In this document: positions 27,385 to 35,123 of the stretch, piece after piece
How the letters are laid out: each line of letters opens with the position of its first letter
How positions within the stretch are numbered: the stretch's first letter is position 1
Assembly: GCF_000938255.1 (NCBI RefSeq)
Contig: NZ_JYMR01000018.1
Location: forward strand, 197,001 to 261,000
Direction of reading: 5' to 3'
Length of the DNA stretch: 64,000 nt
DNA from: Bradyrhizobium sp. LTSP849
GTDB taxonomy: Bacteria > Pseudomonadota > Alphaproteobacteria > Rhizobiales > Xanthobacteraceae
Notes under the pieces: model-generated
Told to the model about the DNA's origin: nothing
Database searches by the model: none
Seen by the model: the letters and a program-made list of their open reading frames with translations, nothing else
Made by a program: the position numbers and the translations under genes

Positions 27385-28659
27385 CGGCAGCAGATGCTCC
27401 GGGATCTGCACGGGCGCGGCCGGCACGAGCGAGGCGACCGAGACGTGCGGCCAGGTCAGGCCGTTGAAATCCAGCATCACCTTCTGCGAATACTGGATCT
27501 GCGTCGTCGCCACCCGGACGCGGCCGCCGGCAAACCCCTTGTTGGGCACGAACGGAAGCGTGGCGACGAAGCTCGGAACCAGCGGCACCGTGCCCTTCTG
27601 CAATGGCTGGAGAATGATCGGCGGCTCCCCGGACGGGATGCGCGGCACGTCGATGTCGTAGATCACCGTCTCGATCCAGAACACGGCATCCATCTGGAAG
27701 GCGTTGGCGTTGGCGCCGTTGCCGCCCGGCGGCGGAGCGGGCACGCCCTGGAGGAACGCGATGTTCGAGGTGCCACCGGCGAAGTTCGGCGCCTGTGGAT
27801 GCGGTCCCGGTGAAGGCACGGCCGGCAACGGGCCGCCGGACAGCGGCGAGCCGGGCTTGGTCGAGGTCTCGATGATGATGGTATGGCTGATGGTCTGATG
27901 CGCGATCTGGTTGCGCAGCACGGTGTTCGGGTCGGTGATCATGGCCTGGGTGAGCTTGCCGGAGGCGATCAGCGCCGTGAGATCCTGGGGCAGCCTGCGC
28001 GTGGTCTTGTTGGCGGCGGTTTGATTCTGGAACGTGAACTTGTTGTTCGGGTTGCCGCCGAAGAATGGCGTGATGTCGACCGCCGCGATCGTCGGCTTGC
28101 CGGCGACGGGCGGCAGCGCGGTGCCTTGCGCGGTGATCGTCGTGCCGTGCGGGATCGAGGCCATGCGCGCGACGGTGAACGGCTCGTGCGGGTTGGTGCT
28201 GGCGGGCACCGCGAGCCAGATGCCGGGCTCGAAATGAATGCCGACCGGCGTTCCCGTCGTCACGTCGTTGATGGTCTGGAGATACGGCACGCCGTTCAGG
28301 AAGGCGTCGGCTTGCGGCCCGGAGCCGCGATTGGGGATCGAGCCGAGATTGTTCGAGAACGATAGTGTCTCGTCGGTGAGGTTCAGCTCCAGCACGTTGT
28401 CGGCGGGGTCGGTGGTGTTGATCGGACCCGGCATCTGTGTCGGCGTCGTCGTGCTGTCGGGCCGGAAGATCGTGTTGAATCCCTGTCCCGTGAACGTGCC
28501 CGCGAAGGCGGACAACGGCCCGAGCGTGGGCGGCAGGGTGAAAGGCACCGCGGCGGGAGCGGCGGCCTGCGCGGCAGCCCTGAACACGGTGTCGACCTGG
28601 TGGATCGAGAAATTCGCAGTCTTGGAGAATGCGCTGGTGAGCGGCTTGGGTTCGTCCAT
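27376..28659 (-). CDS. Conserved beta-rich protein, possibly lipocalin/nitrobindin-like
   Basis: The 427-residue protein starts at ATG 28659 with AAGGACC upstream (MDEPKPLTSAF). It has no signal peptide or membrane segment. GPLSAFAGTFTGQGFNTIF followed by LELNLTDETLSFS and LGSIPNRG suggests a beta-barrel opening somewhat like heme-binding nitrobindin-type domains. The rest is rich in Pro, Thr and short strands, with GIHFEPGIWLAVP and RMASIPHGTTITAQG. I recall similar rhizobial proteins labelled heme-binding, but no heme ligand can be assigned here. It is convergent with the TetR gene and divergent from the ATC-hydrolase gene. Confidence 0.75.
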   Translation of the reverse strand: MDEPKPLTSAFSKTANFSIHQVDTVFRAAAQAAAPAAVPFTLPPTLGPLSAFAGTFTGQGFNTIFRPDSTTTPTQMPGPINTTDPADNVLELNLTDETLSFSNNLGSIPNRGSGPQADAFLNGVPYLQTINDVTTGTPVGIHFEPGIWLAVPASTNPHEPFTVARMASIPHGTTITAQGTALPPVAGKPTIAAVDITPFFGGNPNNKFTFQNQTAANKTTRRLPQDLTALIASGKLTQAMITDPNTVLRNQIAHQTISHTIIIETSTKPGSPLSGGPLPAVPSPGPHPQAPNFAGGTSNIAFLQGVPAPPPGGNGANANAFQMDAVFWIETVIYDIDVPRIPSGEPPIILQPLQKGTVPLVPSFVATLPFVPNKGFAGGRVRVATTQIQYSQKVMLDFNGLTWPHVSVASLVPAAPVQIPEHLLPLT

Positions 28660-28996
28660 GGGGCGGTCCTTTCGATGGCTGCAGGCTCGACTGTCGATGC
28701 CGGCGCGCACGCGCGAGGCGGCGTTCGCGTCGCTGGGGTCAGCGAGACGTCGGACGGAATTTTTCGAAGCTAATCGCGATCTCTCAGGTCGTCGTCCGCC
28801 TCACCCCGAGCGAGAGGACGCATTGCCTAATCCAACTCTGTGTTCGACAATGAATGATCGAAAAATTGGTGCGGGGTCGTCTGCCCCGTTCTCCTGGTTA
28901 CATCTTGAATATGATACAACCTTAGCGATGCTCCAAATGTGTTCCATTTCACAGGGCACACTGAAAGCGCAGCATCCGGGGACGAGAAGGCCGCCC
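28660..28996. other. Divergent intergenic region
   Basis: This 337-base gap separates the beta-rich protein gene from the ATC-hydrolase gene. The right half (28850-28960) is AT-richer and includes TTGAATATGATACAA, an imperfect palindrome near a plausible promoter. No gene or RNA is evident. Confidence 0.4.
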
Positions 28997-29470
28997 ATGA
29001 GCATATCCGTCATCGAACAGGCCAGGATCCAGGCGCAGGTCCTGGTGCCGCTGGTCAAAGCGCTCCAGGCCGAGCTCGGCGAGGCCCGCGCGAATGCGCT
29101 GGTGCGCAACACGCTCGGCGATCTCTATCGCCGCTTCGGCGAGGAGTTCTGGAAAGCGAAGAAGGAGGCCAGTCTCGGCCAGGCTGTCGCCTCCGCCTTC
29201 AAGACCTACGCCCGCGACGACGCGCTCGCTTACGACGTGATCGAGCAGACTGAGGATGCCTTCGCGTTCGACGTGAAGCGATGCGCCTACGCCGAATTCT
29301 ACCAGGCGCTGGGCGAGCCGGAGCTCGGCTTTCTCCTGGTCTGCACCGCCGATTTTGCAACTGCGGAAGGGTTCGGCCCCGACATCAAGCTCACGCGCAC
29401 GCAGACCATCATGCAAGGCGCCAATCATTGCGACTTCCGCTACCGGCGCAATAAAGGGGAATCACAGTGA
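28997..29470 (+). CDS. L-2-amino-thiazoline-4-carboxylate hydrolase family protein
   Basis: The 157-residue protein starts at the ATG at 28997 (MSISVIEQARIQAQ). It fits the ATC-hydrolase family: an N-terminal helical part (VLVPLVKALQAELGEARANA), AFKTYARDDALAYDV, then FDVKRCAYAEFYQALGEPEL, and the family's C-terminal signature NHCDFRYRR. In the prototype this enzyme opens D/L-2-amino-thiazoline-4-carboxylate on the way to cysteine; family members often have unknown substrates. It precedes a small exported protein by 13 bases, which suggests co-transcription. Confidence 0.85.
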   Translation: MSISVIEQARIQAQVLVPLVKALQAELGEARANALVRNTLGDLYRRFGEEFWKAKKEASLGQAVASAFKTYARDDALAYDVIEQTEDAFAFDVKRCAYAEFYQALGEPELGFLLVCTADFATAEGFGPDIKLTRTQTIMQGANHCDFRYRRNKGESQ

Positions 29471-29483
29471 AGGGAATACGGAC

Positions 29484-29726
29484 ATGCGAGCGAGCTGTCT
29501 TGCCGTGATGGCGTTGTTGCTGATCGCGTCGCGCGCAGACGCTGCGATCATCGACTGGCAGGCCGAGCTGCAGCGCTGCCGTACGCTGCGCGAGAACATC
29601 GCGCCGTTGCTCCAGGCCGGCGAGGGGATATCCTCCGTCGGCCGCTCCAACAGATCCGTGCGTCGCTGTATCTGGATCCAGCGTCTGGCGGTGCGCAAGA
29701 AAATCCCCGGCGCGGAGGTGTGGTAG
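29484..29726 (+). CDS. Small exported protein
   Basis: The 80-residue product starts at ATG 29484 after AAGGGAATACGG. Residues 1-20 are a signal peptide (MRASCLAVMALLLIASRADA). The mature part, IIDWQAELQRCRTLRENI on to RRCIWIQRLAVRKK, is basic and has two Cys that could form a disulfide. No family recognised. It is probably co-transcribed with the ATC-hydrolase gene. Confidence 0.65.
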   Translation: MRASCLAVMALLLIASRADAAIIDWQAELQRCRTLRENIAPLLQAGEGISSVGRSNRSVRRCIWIQRLAVRKKIPGAEVW

Positions 29727-29739
29727 GCATCTCAATCAC

Positions 29740-29782
29740 CGTCACCCCCGCGCAACCGCTTAGCTGTTGCGCGGGGATGACG
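29740..29782. terminator. Inverted repeat, possible bidirectional terminator
   Basis: CGTCACCCCCGCGCAAC and GTTGCGCGGGGATGACG form a near-perfect stem between convergent genes ending at 29726 and 29802. It lacks a T-run, so it may be a small member of the interspersed repeats rather than a true terminator. Confidence 0.6.
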
Positions 29783-29801
29783 GGGCTGAGGCCATCTTGG
29801 A

Positions 29802-30893
29802 TCACCCGACCAGATATGTCTTCACCGCCGCCTCATCCCATTCAATACCGTTGCCGGGCTCCTCGCCCGGCAGCGCAAAACCGTCCTTGATGGTGAGGCG
29901 GCTCGCCAGCACCGCGTCGGCCCAGTCGACATATTCCAGCCAATGCGCGGTCGGCGTCACGCAGAGCAGATGCGCGCTCACCTCCGAGAACAGATGCGTC
30001 GACATCTCGATGCCGGCGGCATGCGCCAGTGACGCCGCGCGCATCCAGCCGGTGACGCCGCCGATGCGCTGCACGTCCGGCATCACGAAGTCGCAGGCCT
30101 CGGCGGCCAATGCCGATTGCATCGCAAAAGCGCTGTCAAAGTTCTCGCCGATCTGGACCGGCGTGCCCAGCGCATCCGCAATGCGGGCGCAGCCGTCATA
30201 ATCGTCGTGGCGGATCGGTTCCTCGATCCAGGTCAGCCCCTCGTCGTCGAGCATCTCGCCGCGGCGTATGGCTTCGGTCACCGTCAGCGCCTGATTGTAG
30301 TCGCACATCAGCGTCACCTGATCGCCGACGGCTTTGCGCACGGCGCGCACCACGGCGAGATCCTCCCGCGCATCGGGCCGGCCGACGCGGATCTTGGCGG
30401 CCTGAAAGCCCTCGGCCAGCAGCTTGTGCGCTTCGTCCACCGCGGCACCCGCCGGCATGATGCCGAGCCCCTTCGAATTGTAGGCCTTGACCGGCTTCGG
30501 TGCGCCGCCGAGCAGGCGGGCCAGCGGCAGGCCTTTGCTGCGCGCCAATGCATCCCACGCCGCCATGTCGATGCCGGATTGCGCCAGCCGTTGCAGGCCG
30601 GCGAGCCCGAGCAATGTGAAGCGCTGGGTCAGCTTGCGCTCGATCTCGAACGGCAGCAGCTCGTCGCCCGCAAGCAGCTCTGACATCTCCGCGACCATCG
30701 CCGTCAGCGGTTTCAGGGCCGAAGGCGTGATCGAGAACAGATAGGCGTGCCCCACGGCGCCCTGATCGGTCTCGCAGTCGATCAGCACCAGCGGTGCCTT
30801 CGCAACCGTGCCGGTGGAGGTTTTGAGCGGCAAATTCATCGGCACGATCACGGGGCGCGCGACGAAGCGTTTGATGCGGATGGTCTCGGTCAT
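29802..30893 (-). CDS. Mandelate racemase-like enolase-superfamily enzyme with Lys-to-Arg change
   Basis: The 363-residue protein aligns by eye with mandelate racemase over the whole barrel. Metal ligands are Asp198 (MCDYNQ), Glu224 (TWIEEP) and Glu250 (QIGEN). Asp273/His300 form the R-specific base dyad (STHLF), and Glu320 (AHWLE) is the general acid. The Lys-x-Lys motif is KIR: Lys167 is kept, but the S-specific base, Lys166 in mandelate racemase, is Arg169. It may therefore be a dehydratase or epimerase with one active face. The ATG at 30893 has GGGAGATCCC before it. It stands alone; the nearest binding-protein gene lies upstream. Confidence 0.88.
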   Translation of the reverse strand: MTETIRIKRFVARPVIVPMNLPLKTSTGTVAKAPLVLIDCETDQGAVGHAYLFSITPSALKPLTAMVAEMSELLAGDELLPFEIERKLTQRFTLLGLAGLQRLAQSGIDMAAWDALARSKGLPLARLLGGAPKPVKAYNSKGLGIMPAGAAVDEAHKLLAEGFQAAKIRVGRPDAREDLAVVRAVRKAVGDQVTLMCDYNQALTVTEAIRRGEMLDDEGLTWIEEPIRHDDYDGCARIADALGTPVQIGENFDSAFAMQSALAAEACDFVMPDVQRIGGVTGWMRAASLAHAAGIEMSTHLFSEVSAHLLCVTPTAHWLEYVDWADAVLASRLTIKDGFALPGEEPGNGIEWDEAAVKTYLVG

Positions 30894-30996
30894 GGGATCT
30901 CCCGGCGGAGCGGATGCAGGTCGGCGCCGATCTTAGACATTCGTCATGAAACGAAAAGGCGTCTGCTGCAACCACCATAGCCTGGCGTTGCGTGGC

Positions 30997-32220
30997 TCAC
31001 CGCGCCGCGCCTTCCGTGAATGCGGTCTCGATCACCGCGCCGAAGGGTTGCCAGGACCGACCGTCGAACTGGACAAGCCGCATCTGCTTGATCGGCAGAT
31101 AGCTGTCTGGCGAGGTATTCATCCTGATGTTGGGTAGCGCAACGGTGGGGTGATAGTCTCTGAGCGAAGCTGCCTGGCGCATGATGTTCTCGCGCGACAG
31201 GTCGTCGCCGCATTGCTTCAGCACCTGCGTCAGCGCCTCGGCCGCGGCGTAGCCATAGAGCGCGGCACTGTTGTTCGTGCTTTCGACTTGATGGTATTTG
31301 TCCATGAAGGCGAACCAGTCCTTCATGGCGGGATCGTCTTTCCATGCGGGATCGCTCGGATCCTTCAGAAAGGCCGCCGAGATCACGCCGGCCGAATTCT
31401 CCAATCCTGCGGGCGCCATCGCATTGGCGATTGAGGCGGAGGCGTCGTTCACGATGAAGACCGGGTGCCAATTGAGCGACGCCGCCAGCTTGATCACCTG
31501 GGCCGCCGTCGACGGCACGCCGAGAAAGACGAAGATGTCGGCGCCCGCGCGCTTGAGGATCGAGACGTGGCCTTCGAGATGCTCATCGGCAATGTCGAAG
31601 GCGATGTCGACGAGGACAAGACGGTTCAGATCGCCAAGACCTTCCTCGATACCCCTAAGGAGCGCGCGTCCGAACTGGTCGTTCTGCCAGAGCACCACGA
31701 TCTTGCGATGCGGATAATAGGCCTGGATGTAGTTGGCGTAGATGCGCCCCTCCGACCGGAACGCCGGCTGCCAGCCCATGGTCCAGGGAAACGCCTTGGC
31801 CTGGCTCAGCTCCTCGTCGCCGGAGGCGACGAAAAGCTGCGGGACCTTCTTCTCGTTCAGATACCAGCGCGTGGCGAGATTGCCGGGCGTGCCGAACGAC
31901 CCGAACATCAGCTGCACGTCGTCCTTCTCGACCAGACTGCGCGTGAGCTCCAGCGCGGCCATGGGATCGGAATTGTCGTCGCGCGTGATGAAGCGGACCT
32001 TGCGGCCGTTGATGCCACCGCGATCGTTGACCATGTTGAAATAGGCGGCTTCCGCCTTGCCGATCGCGCCGAATTCCGAGAGCGGTCCCGAATAGGGCAC
32101 GATATTGCCGATGCGGATTTCATTGTCGGCGGTGGATTGCTCTGGCTGCTGTTGCGACATCGCCCCGAGCGAGGCCAGAGCGGCGATCAAAACGAACAGC
32201 AGTCTGCCGGTGACGCGCAT
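30997..32220 (-). CDS. ABC transporter substrate-binding protein, branched-chain amino-acid (LivJ/K) type
   Basis: The 407-residue protein has a signal peptide (MRVTGRLLFVLIAALASLGA) and a type I periplasmic-binding fold beginning IRIGNIVPYSGPLSEFG. GGINGRKVRFITRDD, SLVEKDDVQLMFGSFG and DVPSTAAQ-like ligand regions follow, as in Liv proteins. It would deliver a branched-chain amino acid, amide or aromatic acid to a Liv-type permease, none of which is nearby. I choose the ATG at 32220, preceded by AAGGTG; a GTG nine bases upstream is possible. A repeat fills the upstream gap. Confidence 0.92.
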   Translation of the reverse strand: MRVTGRLLFVLIAALASLGAMSQQQPEQSTADNEIRIGNIVPYSGPLSEFGAIGKAEAAYFNMVNDRGGINGRKVRFITRDDNSDPMAALELTRSLVEKDDVQLMFGSFGTPGNLATRWYLNEKKVPQLFVASGDEELSQAKAFPWTMGWQPAFRSEGRIYANYIQAYYPHRKIVVLWQNDQFGRALLRGIEEGLGDLNRLVLVDIAFDIADEHLEGHVSILKRAGADIFVFLGVPSTAAQVIKLAASLNWHPVFIVNDASASIANAMAPAGLENSAGVISAAFLKDPSDPAWKDDPAMKDWFAFMDKYHQVESTNNSAALYGYAAAEALTQVLKQCGDDLSRENIMRQAASLRDYHPTVALPNIRMNTSPDSYLPIKQMRLVQFDGRSWQPFGAVIETAFTEGAAR

Positions 32221-32372
32221 GCTCGACACCTTGTCGTTGGCCCCTCACAGAGGTCGGCTCGATCTGCACCAGGGCGAGTTGATCTACGTCAAGCGTTTGG
32301 CAATCCTGTGGCTGAGTAACCGGCCCGACGAAGCGGCAGGCGTGCTGACGCGCCGCACTTCTGATTGAGAAA

Positions 32373-32560
32373 GTCCCCGTGTGGCACCCCTCTCCCTAAT
32401 CCTCCCCCGCAAGGGGGGAGGGAACGCACCTGGGGTGCGGCTGGCTAAGTGGCTAACAATTCGCGTTGAGTCTTCGCTCTGAGCTTTTGAACTCAGCTCT
32501 CGCCGCACGGCACACTGCGCTCCCTCCCCCCTTGCGGGGGAGGGCGGGGGAGAGGGGTGG
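32373..32560. repeat. GC-rich inverted repeat, family 2 copy B (arms swapped)
   Basis: It begins GTCCCCGTGTGGCACCCCTC and continues to GGGGGGAGGGAACGCACCTG. After about 90 unique bases it has GCGCTCCCTCCCCCCTTGCG to GGGGGAGAGGGGTGG. Both arms are nearly identical to those at 18774-18927, but in the opposite order. It occupies most of the 376-base gap at 32221-32596; no gene is seen there. Confidence 0.85.
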
Positions 32561-32596
32561 CTCGGAAAATGGTGCGAATAGTTGTCGTGTCGCCCC

Positions 32597-33529
32597 TTAC
32601 GGCAGCCCGCGCGCCTCGAGCTGATGCACCAGCAGCAGCGTCGGTTCGGCGAGGCTGTCGCCGGAGCCGTCGAGGCCGAACGCGGCGGCGATGCCGTCGC
32701 GGCTGCGCAGGAGTGTGAGGCGCGGGCAGTGGCCGGCGCCGCACAGCGTCTTCTTCAGGGTCTCGCCCTGTGTCACGATTCTCGCGGGATCGTCCGCGGC
32801 CCAGGCCAGCACGATGGGCTCGTCGAAATTGAGAATGCCGGGGAAGACCGACCGCTTGTCATATTGGGCGGCATCCAGGCCGAGATAGGCCTTCTCGCTG
32901 TCGCCGGCGTCCTTGCCGGCGCGATAGATGCCGGACACCAGCACCACGGCAGCGACATCGGCGCGGTCGGCCTGGAGCTCGGGATGCGCCAGCAGGGTGG
33001 CGACATGGAAGGCGCCGGCGCCATAGCCGACCGCGACGATCTCGCGGGCATCGCCGTTGAACAGGTCGATATTGCCATGGATCCAGGACAGCGCGGCGGC
33101 GACATCGGTCGCACCCATCGGCCAGGTCGCTGCGGGCGCCAGCCGATAGCTCACGCGCACCCCGATCATGTCGTTGCGCGCGGCAAAGCACATCGCCTGG
33201 TCCTGGATTTCGCGGGACAGGTCGGGCGCCGCGCGGTCGCCGGTGAAGGTGTCGCCGGCCACGAACAGCAGCACCGGCCGCGGCGTATCCGCCTTGGTCG
33301 AGCTGGTGGCGACATCGAGCACATTGGCCTCGCTGTCGCCATAGCGCAGGCCGCGCGAGAAGGTGACCTGCTCGCACAGCCGCGCGGTGCCGCCGGCCGT
33401 CGTGTCGGAGTCGGTCAGGCCGACGCGCACGAGATCGGACGACGCTGTCAGCCGCACGGGCAACGGGCCGTGCGCGGAGGCGGTTGTCACGGTCAGAACA
33501 AGGAAAAAAGTGAGATAATTCTTCATCAT
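32597..33529 (-). CDS. Exported alpha/beta-hydrolase-fold protein lacking the catalytic serine
   Basis: The 310-residue protein starts MMKNYLTFFLVLTVTTASA, a signal peptide, at ATG 33529. The fold matches BD-FAE/esterase-lipase proteins: RYGDSEANVLDVA, then VSYRLAPAATWP and DVAAALSWIHGNI. However, the nucleophile elbow reads VGYGAGAFH, with Gly170 in place of Ser, and the oxyanion HGG motif is replaced by VAGDTF. A late SRDG may supply the remnant His region. It is thus probably a binding protein or pseudoenzyme. The start has no good SD; a TTG 57 bases upstream is the alternative. Confidence 0.82.
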   Translation of the reverse strand: MMKNYLTFFLVLTVTTASAHGPLPVRLTASSDLVRVGLTDSDTTAGGTARLCEQVTFSRGLRYGDSEANVLDVATSSTKADTPRPVLLFVAGDTFTGDRAAPDLSREIQDQAMCFAARNDMIGVRVSYRLAPAATWPMGATDVAAALSWIHGNIDLFNGDAREIVAVGYGAGAFHVATLLAHPELQADRADVAAVVLVSGIYRAGKDAGDSEKAYLGLDAAQYDKRSVFPGILNFDEPIVLAWAADDPARIVTQGETLKKTLCGAGHCPRLTLLRSRDGIAAAFGLDGSGDSLAEPTLLLVHQLEARGLP

Positions 33530-33663
33530 GTGGGTGCCGGCCTTGTGCGCTTGATATGGACGCGCGGGTTTGGCCTGTCTTTTCAATTCGCCTTATTAGT
33601 TCGTCTTGTTGGTTCAACTTGCGGCGATTTCACGGCACCCTAGGTTCGGCCTTCAGGCTCATC

Positions 33664-34167
33664 TCAATTTCCCGGCTGGAACGTGCAATCCGCCCCGCTG
33701 CCGTCCTTTTGCCGGATGGCGTTGGGGTCGATCGTGCAGCTCAGTTTGCTCAGGCTCTCGAAATTCGATCCCGCCGCACCATCCGGCGGAACACCGGCCA
33801 GCGCCTCGATGGCAAAGATCTCGTTGGCGGTGGAGCCGGCCACGGTCTTCACCTTCTTGCCGAAGGTGACCTCGCAGTTGCGTACCGTGATGTCGACATT
33901 GCCGGTGCGGCAGACGATCCTGTCCGCAGTCACCACGATTGCCTTCTTGTAGGGAATGTCGCTGTTGGCGGCGAACAGCATCGCCATCGCCTTCTTCTCC
34001 GCGCCCGACAGGAGCGGCGACAGCGGCGCGATCACGCCGGCGAGCGCCAGCGCAACCGAGCCTGAGACCTTTGCCGGCGTGCCGCCAGACGCGCCCGCGA
34101 CATTGGAGGCGGCGGCGACAGCGAGCGCAGCGGCGGTGCAAGCCGTCACGATGAACTTCATTTTCAT
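33664..34167 (-). CDS. Exported protein of unknown function
   Basis: The 167-residue product starts at ATG 34167 with CCAGGAGAC just before it. A signal peptide covers about residues 1-28 (MKMKFIVTACTAAALAVAAA). The mature part has a helical half (LSPLLSGAEKKAMAMLF) and a beta-rich half, IVVTADRIVCRTGNVDITVR, and four Cys after the signal sequence. These could form two disulfides in the periplasm. I do not recognise a family. It is on its own transcript. Confidence 0.75.
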   Translation of the reverse strand: MKMKFIVTACTAAALAVAAASNVAGASGGTPAKVSGSVALALAGVIAPLSPLLSGAEKKAMAMLFAANSDIPYKKAIVVTADRIVCRTGNVDITVRNCEVTFGKKVKTVAGSTANEIFAIEALAGVPPDGAAGSNFESLSKLSCTIDPNAIRQKDGSGADCTFQPGN

Positions 34168-34288
34168 GTCTCCTGGCCGATCAGGGCTTCGATGTCGCAA
34201 GCGGTGTCAACCTACGACAGAACCACCGGCTTTGGCAGCCTGAAGCGCGACCGGGCGTGGCGCGACGGCAGGACAGATGTTCGACGCT

Positions 34289-34705
34289 TCAGCTGGCCTT
34301 CTTCCGCTTGGCGGCTTTCTTCGTCTTCTTCTTGACGGTCTTCTTGGCCGCCTTCCTCTTCGCCGCCTTCTGGCCGGTCAGATACGCCTCGACCTTCTTT
34401 GCGGAATGGCCGGCGGCGGCGACGGCGGCCTTCAGCTTGGCCGGCGTGATCTTGAATTTCTTCGACCAGTAGCGGACTTCATAGGCCTCGCTCAGCGCGA
34501 TCCGGCTCTTGTCGGCGGCGCGGTGTTTCTGGAGCTTGATGTATTCCTCTACCTTCCGTGCGGAATGGCCGACCTTCTTGACGGCGTATTTCAGCTTGGC
34601 CGGGGTCACCTTGAATTTCTTCGACCAGTAGGCGACTTCGTATCTCTCGGTGAGCGCGATCAGCGCGCGATCGGCGCCGCCCCGCTTTGCCTTGTCGTCA
34701 GCCAT
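34289..34705 (-). CDS. Tandem DUF3606 protein with histone-like lysine tail
   Basis: The 138-residue protein starts at ATG 34705 with GGCAGGAGGGAAGC upstream. It contains two copies of a 50-residue DUF3606-type unit: LTERYEVAYWSKKFKVTPAK and LSEAYEVRYWSKKFKITPAK, each followed by a GHSARKVEEY-like helix. Its last 30 residues are almost all Lys, Ala and Arg (KAAKRKAAKKTVKKKTKKAA), like histone H1/HU-type tails. A DNA- or nucleoid-binding role is inferred from the tail only; DUF3606 has no assigned function. Confidence 0.85.
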   Translation of the reverse strand: MADDKAKRGGADRALIALTERYEVAYWSKKFKVTPAKLKYAVKKVGHSARKVEEYIKLQKHRAADKSRIALSEAYEVRYWSKKFKITPAKLKAAVAAAGHSAKKVEAYLTGQKAAKRKAAKKTVKKKTKKAAKRKKAS

Positions 34706-34976
34706 GCTTCCCTCCTGCCGCAAATGCGTGCATCCAGTCTAGCATGCAATCGGATTTGGAAGGCAAGGTGCGAGCCGCGCAGCGGTTTGCGCGGCGCCGC
34801 TGTTTTGCCGCGCCGTGTCAAATGGTTGTCGCGCGTCAGATGCCCCATGCGGGAAGGGTCCCGTCTACTGTGCATGGGGTTGTTTTCGACTTTTTTGCCA
34901 TTCGCGTGTCCGTGATGGAACCTTATGCCGGCTGATGCGACTTACCTATACGCGGGGAGAAACGTGCGAGGCTGTC

Positions 34977-35123
34977 ATGTCAGAGCAGTGGAAGCATACC
35001 GCCGATCCGGCCGAGATCATGCGGGCGACCGGTCACCCTGAACTGGAATATGCCGCGGGCTGGACCATCGCCGGCCTGGTCACCATCGGCACCATCGTCG
35101 CAGCCTGGGTGTTTGCGATCTAG
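34977..35123 (+). CDS. Small single-pass membrane protein
   Basis: The 48-residue product has a soluble N-terminal part, MSEQWKHTADPAEIMRATGH, and a C-terminal transmembrane helix (WTIAGLVTIGTIVAAWVFAI). ATG 34977 is preceded by GCGAGG; an in-frame start 45 bases upstream is possible. Its stop TAG overlaps the stop of the convergent histidine-kinase gene in the shared tetranucleotide CTAG. Function unknown. Confidence 0.65.
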   Translation: MSEQWKHTADPAEIMRATGHPELEYAAGWTIAGLVTIGTIVAAWVFAI

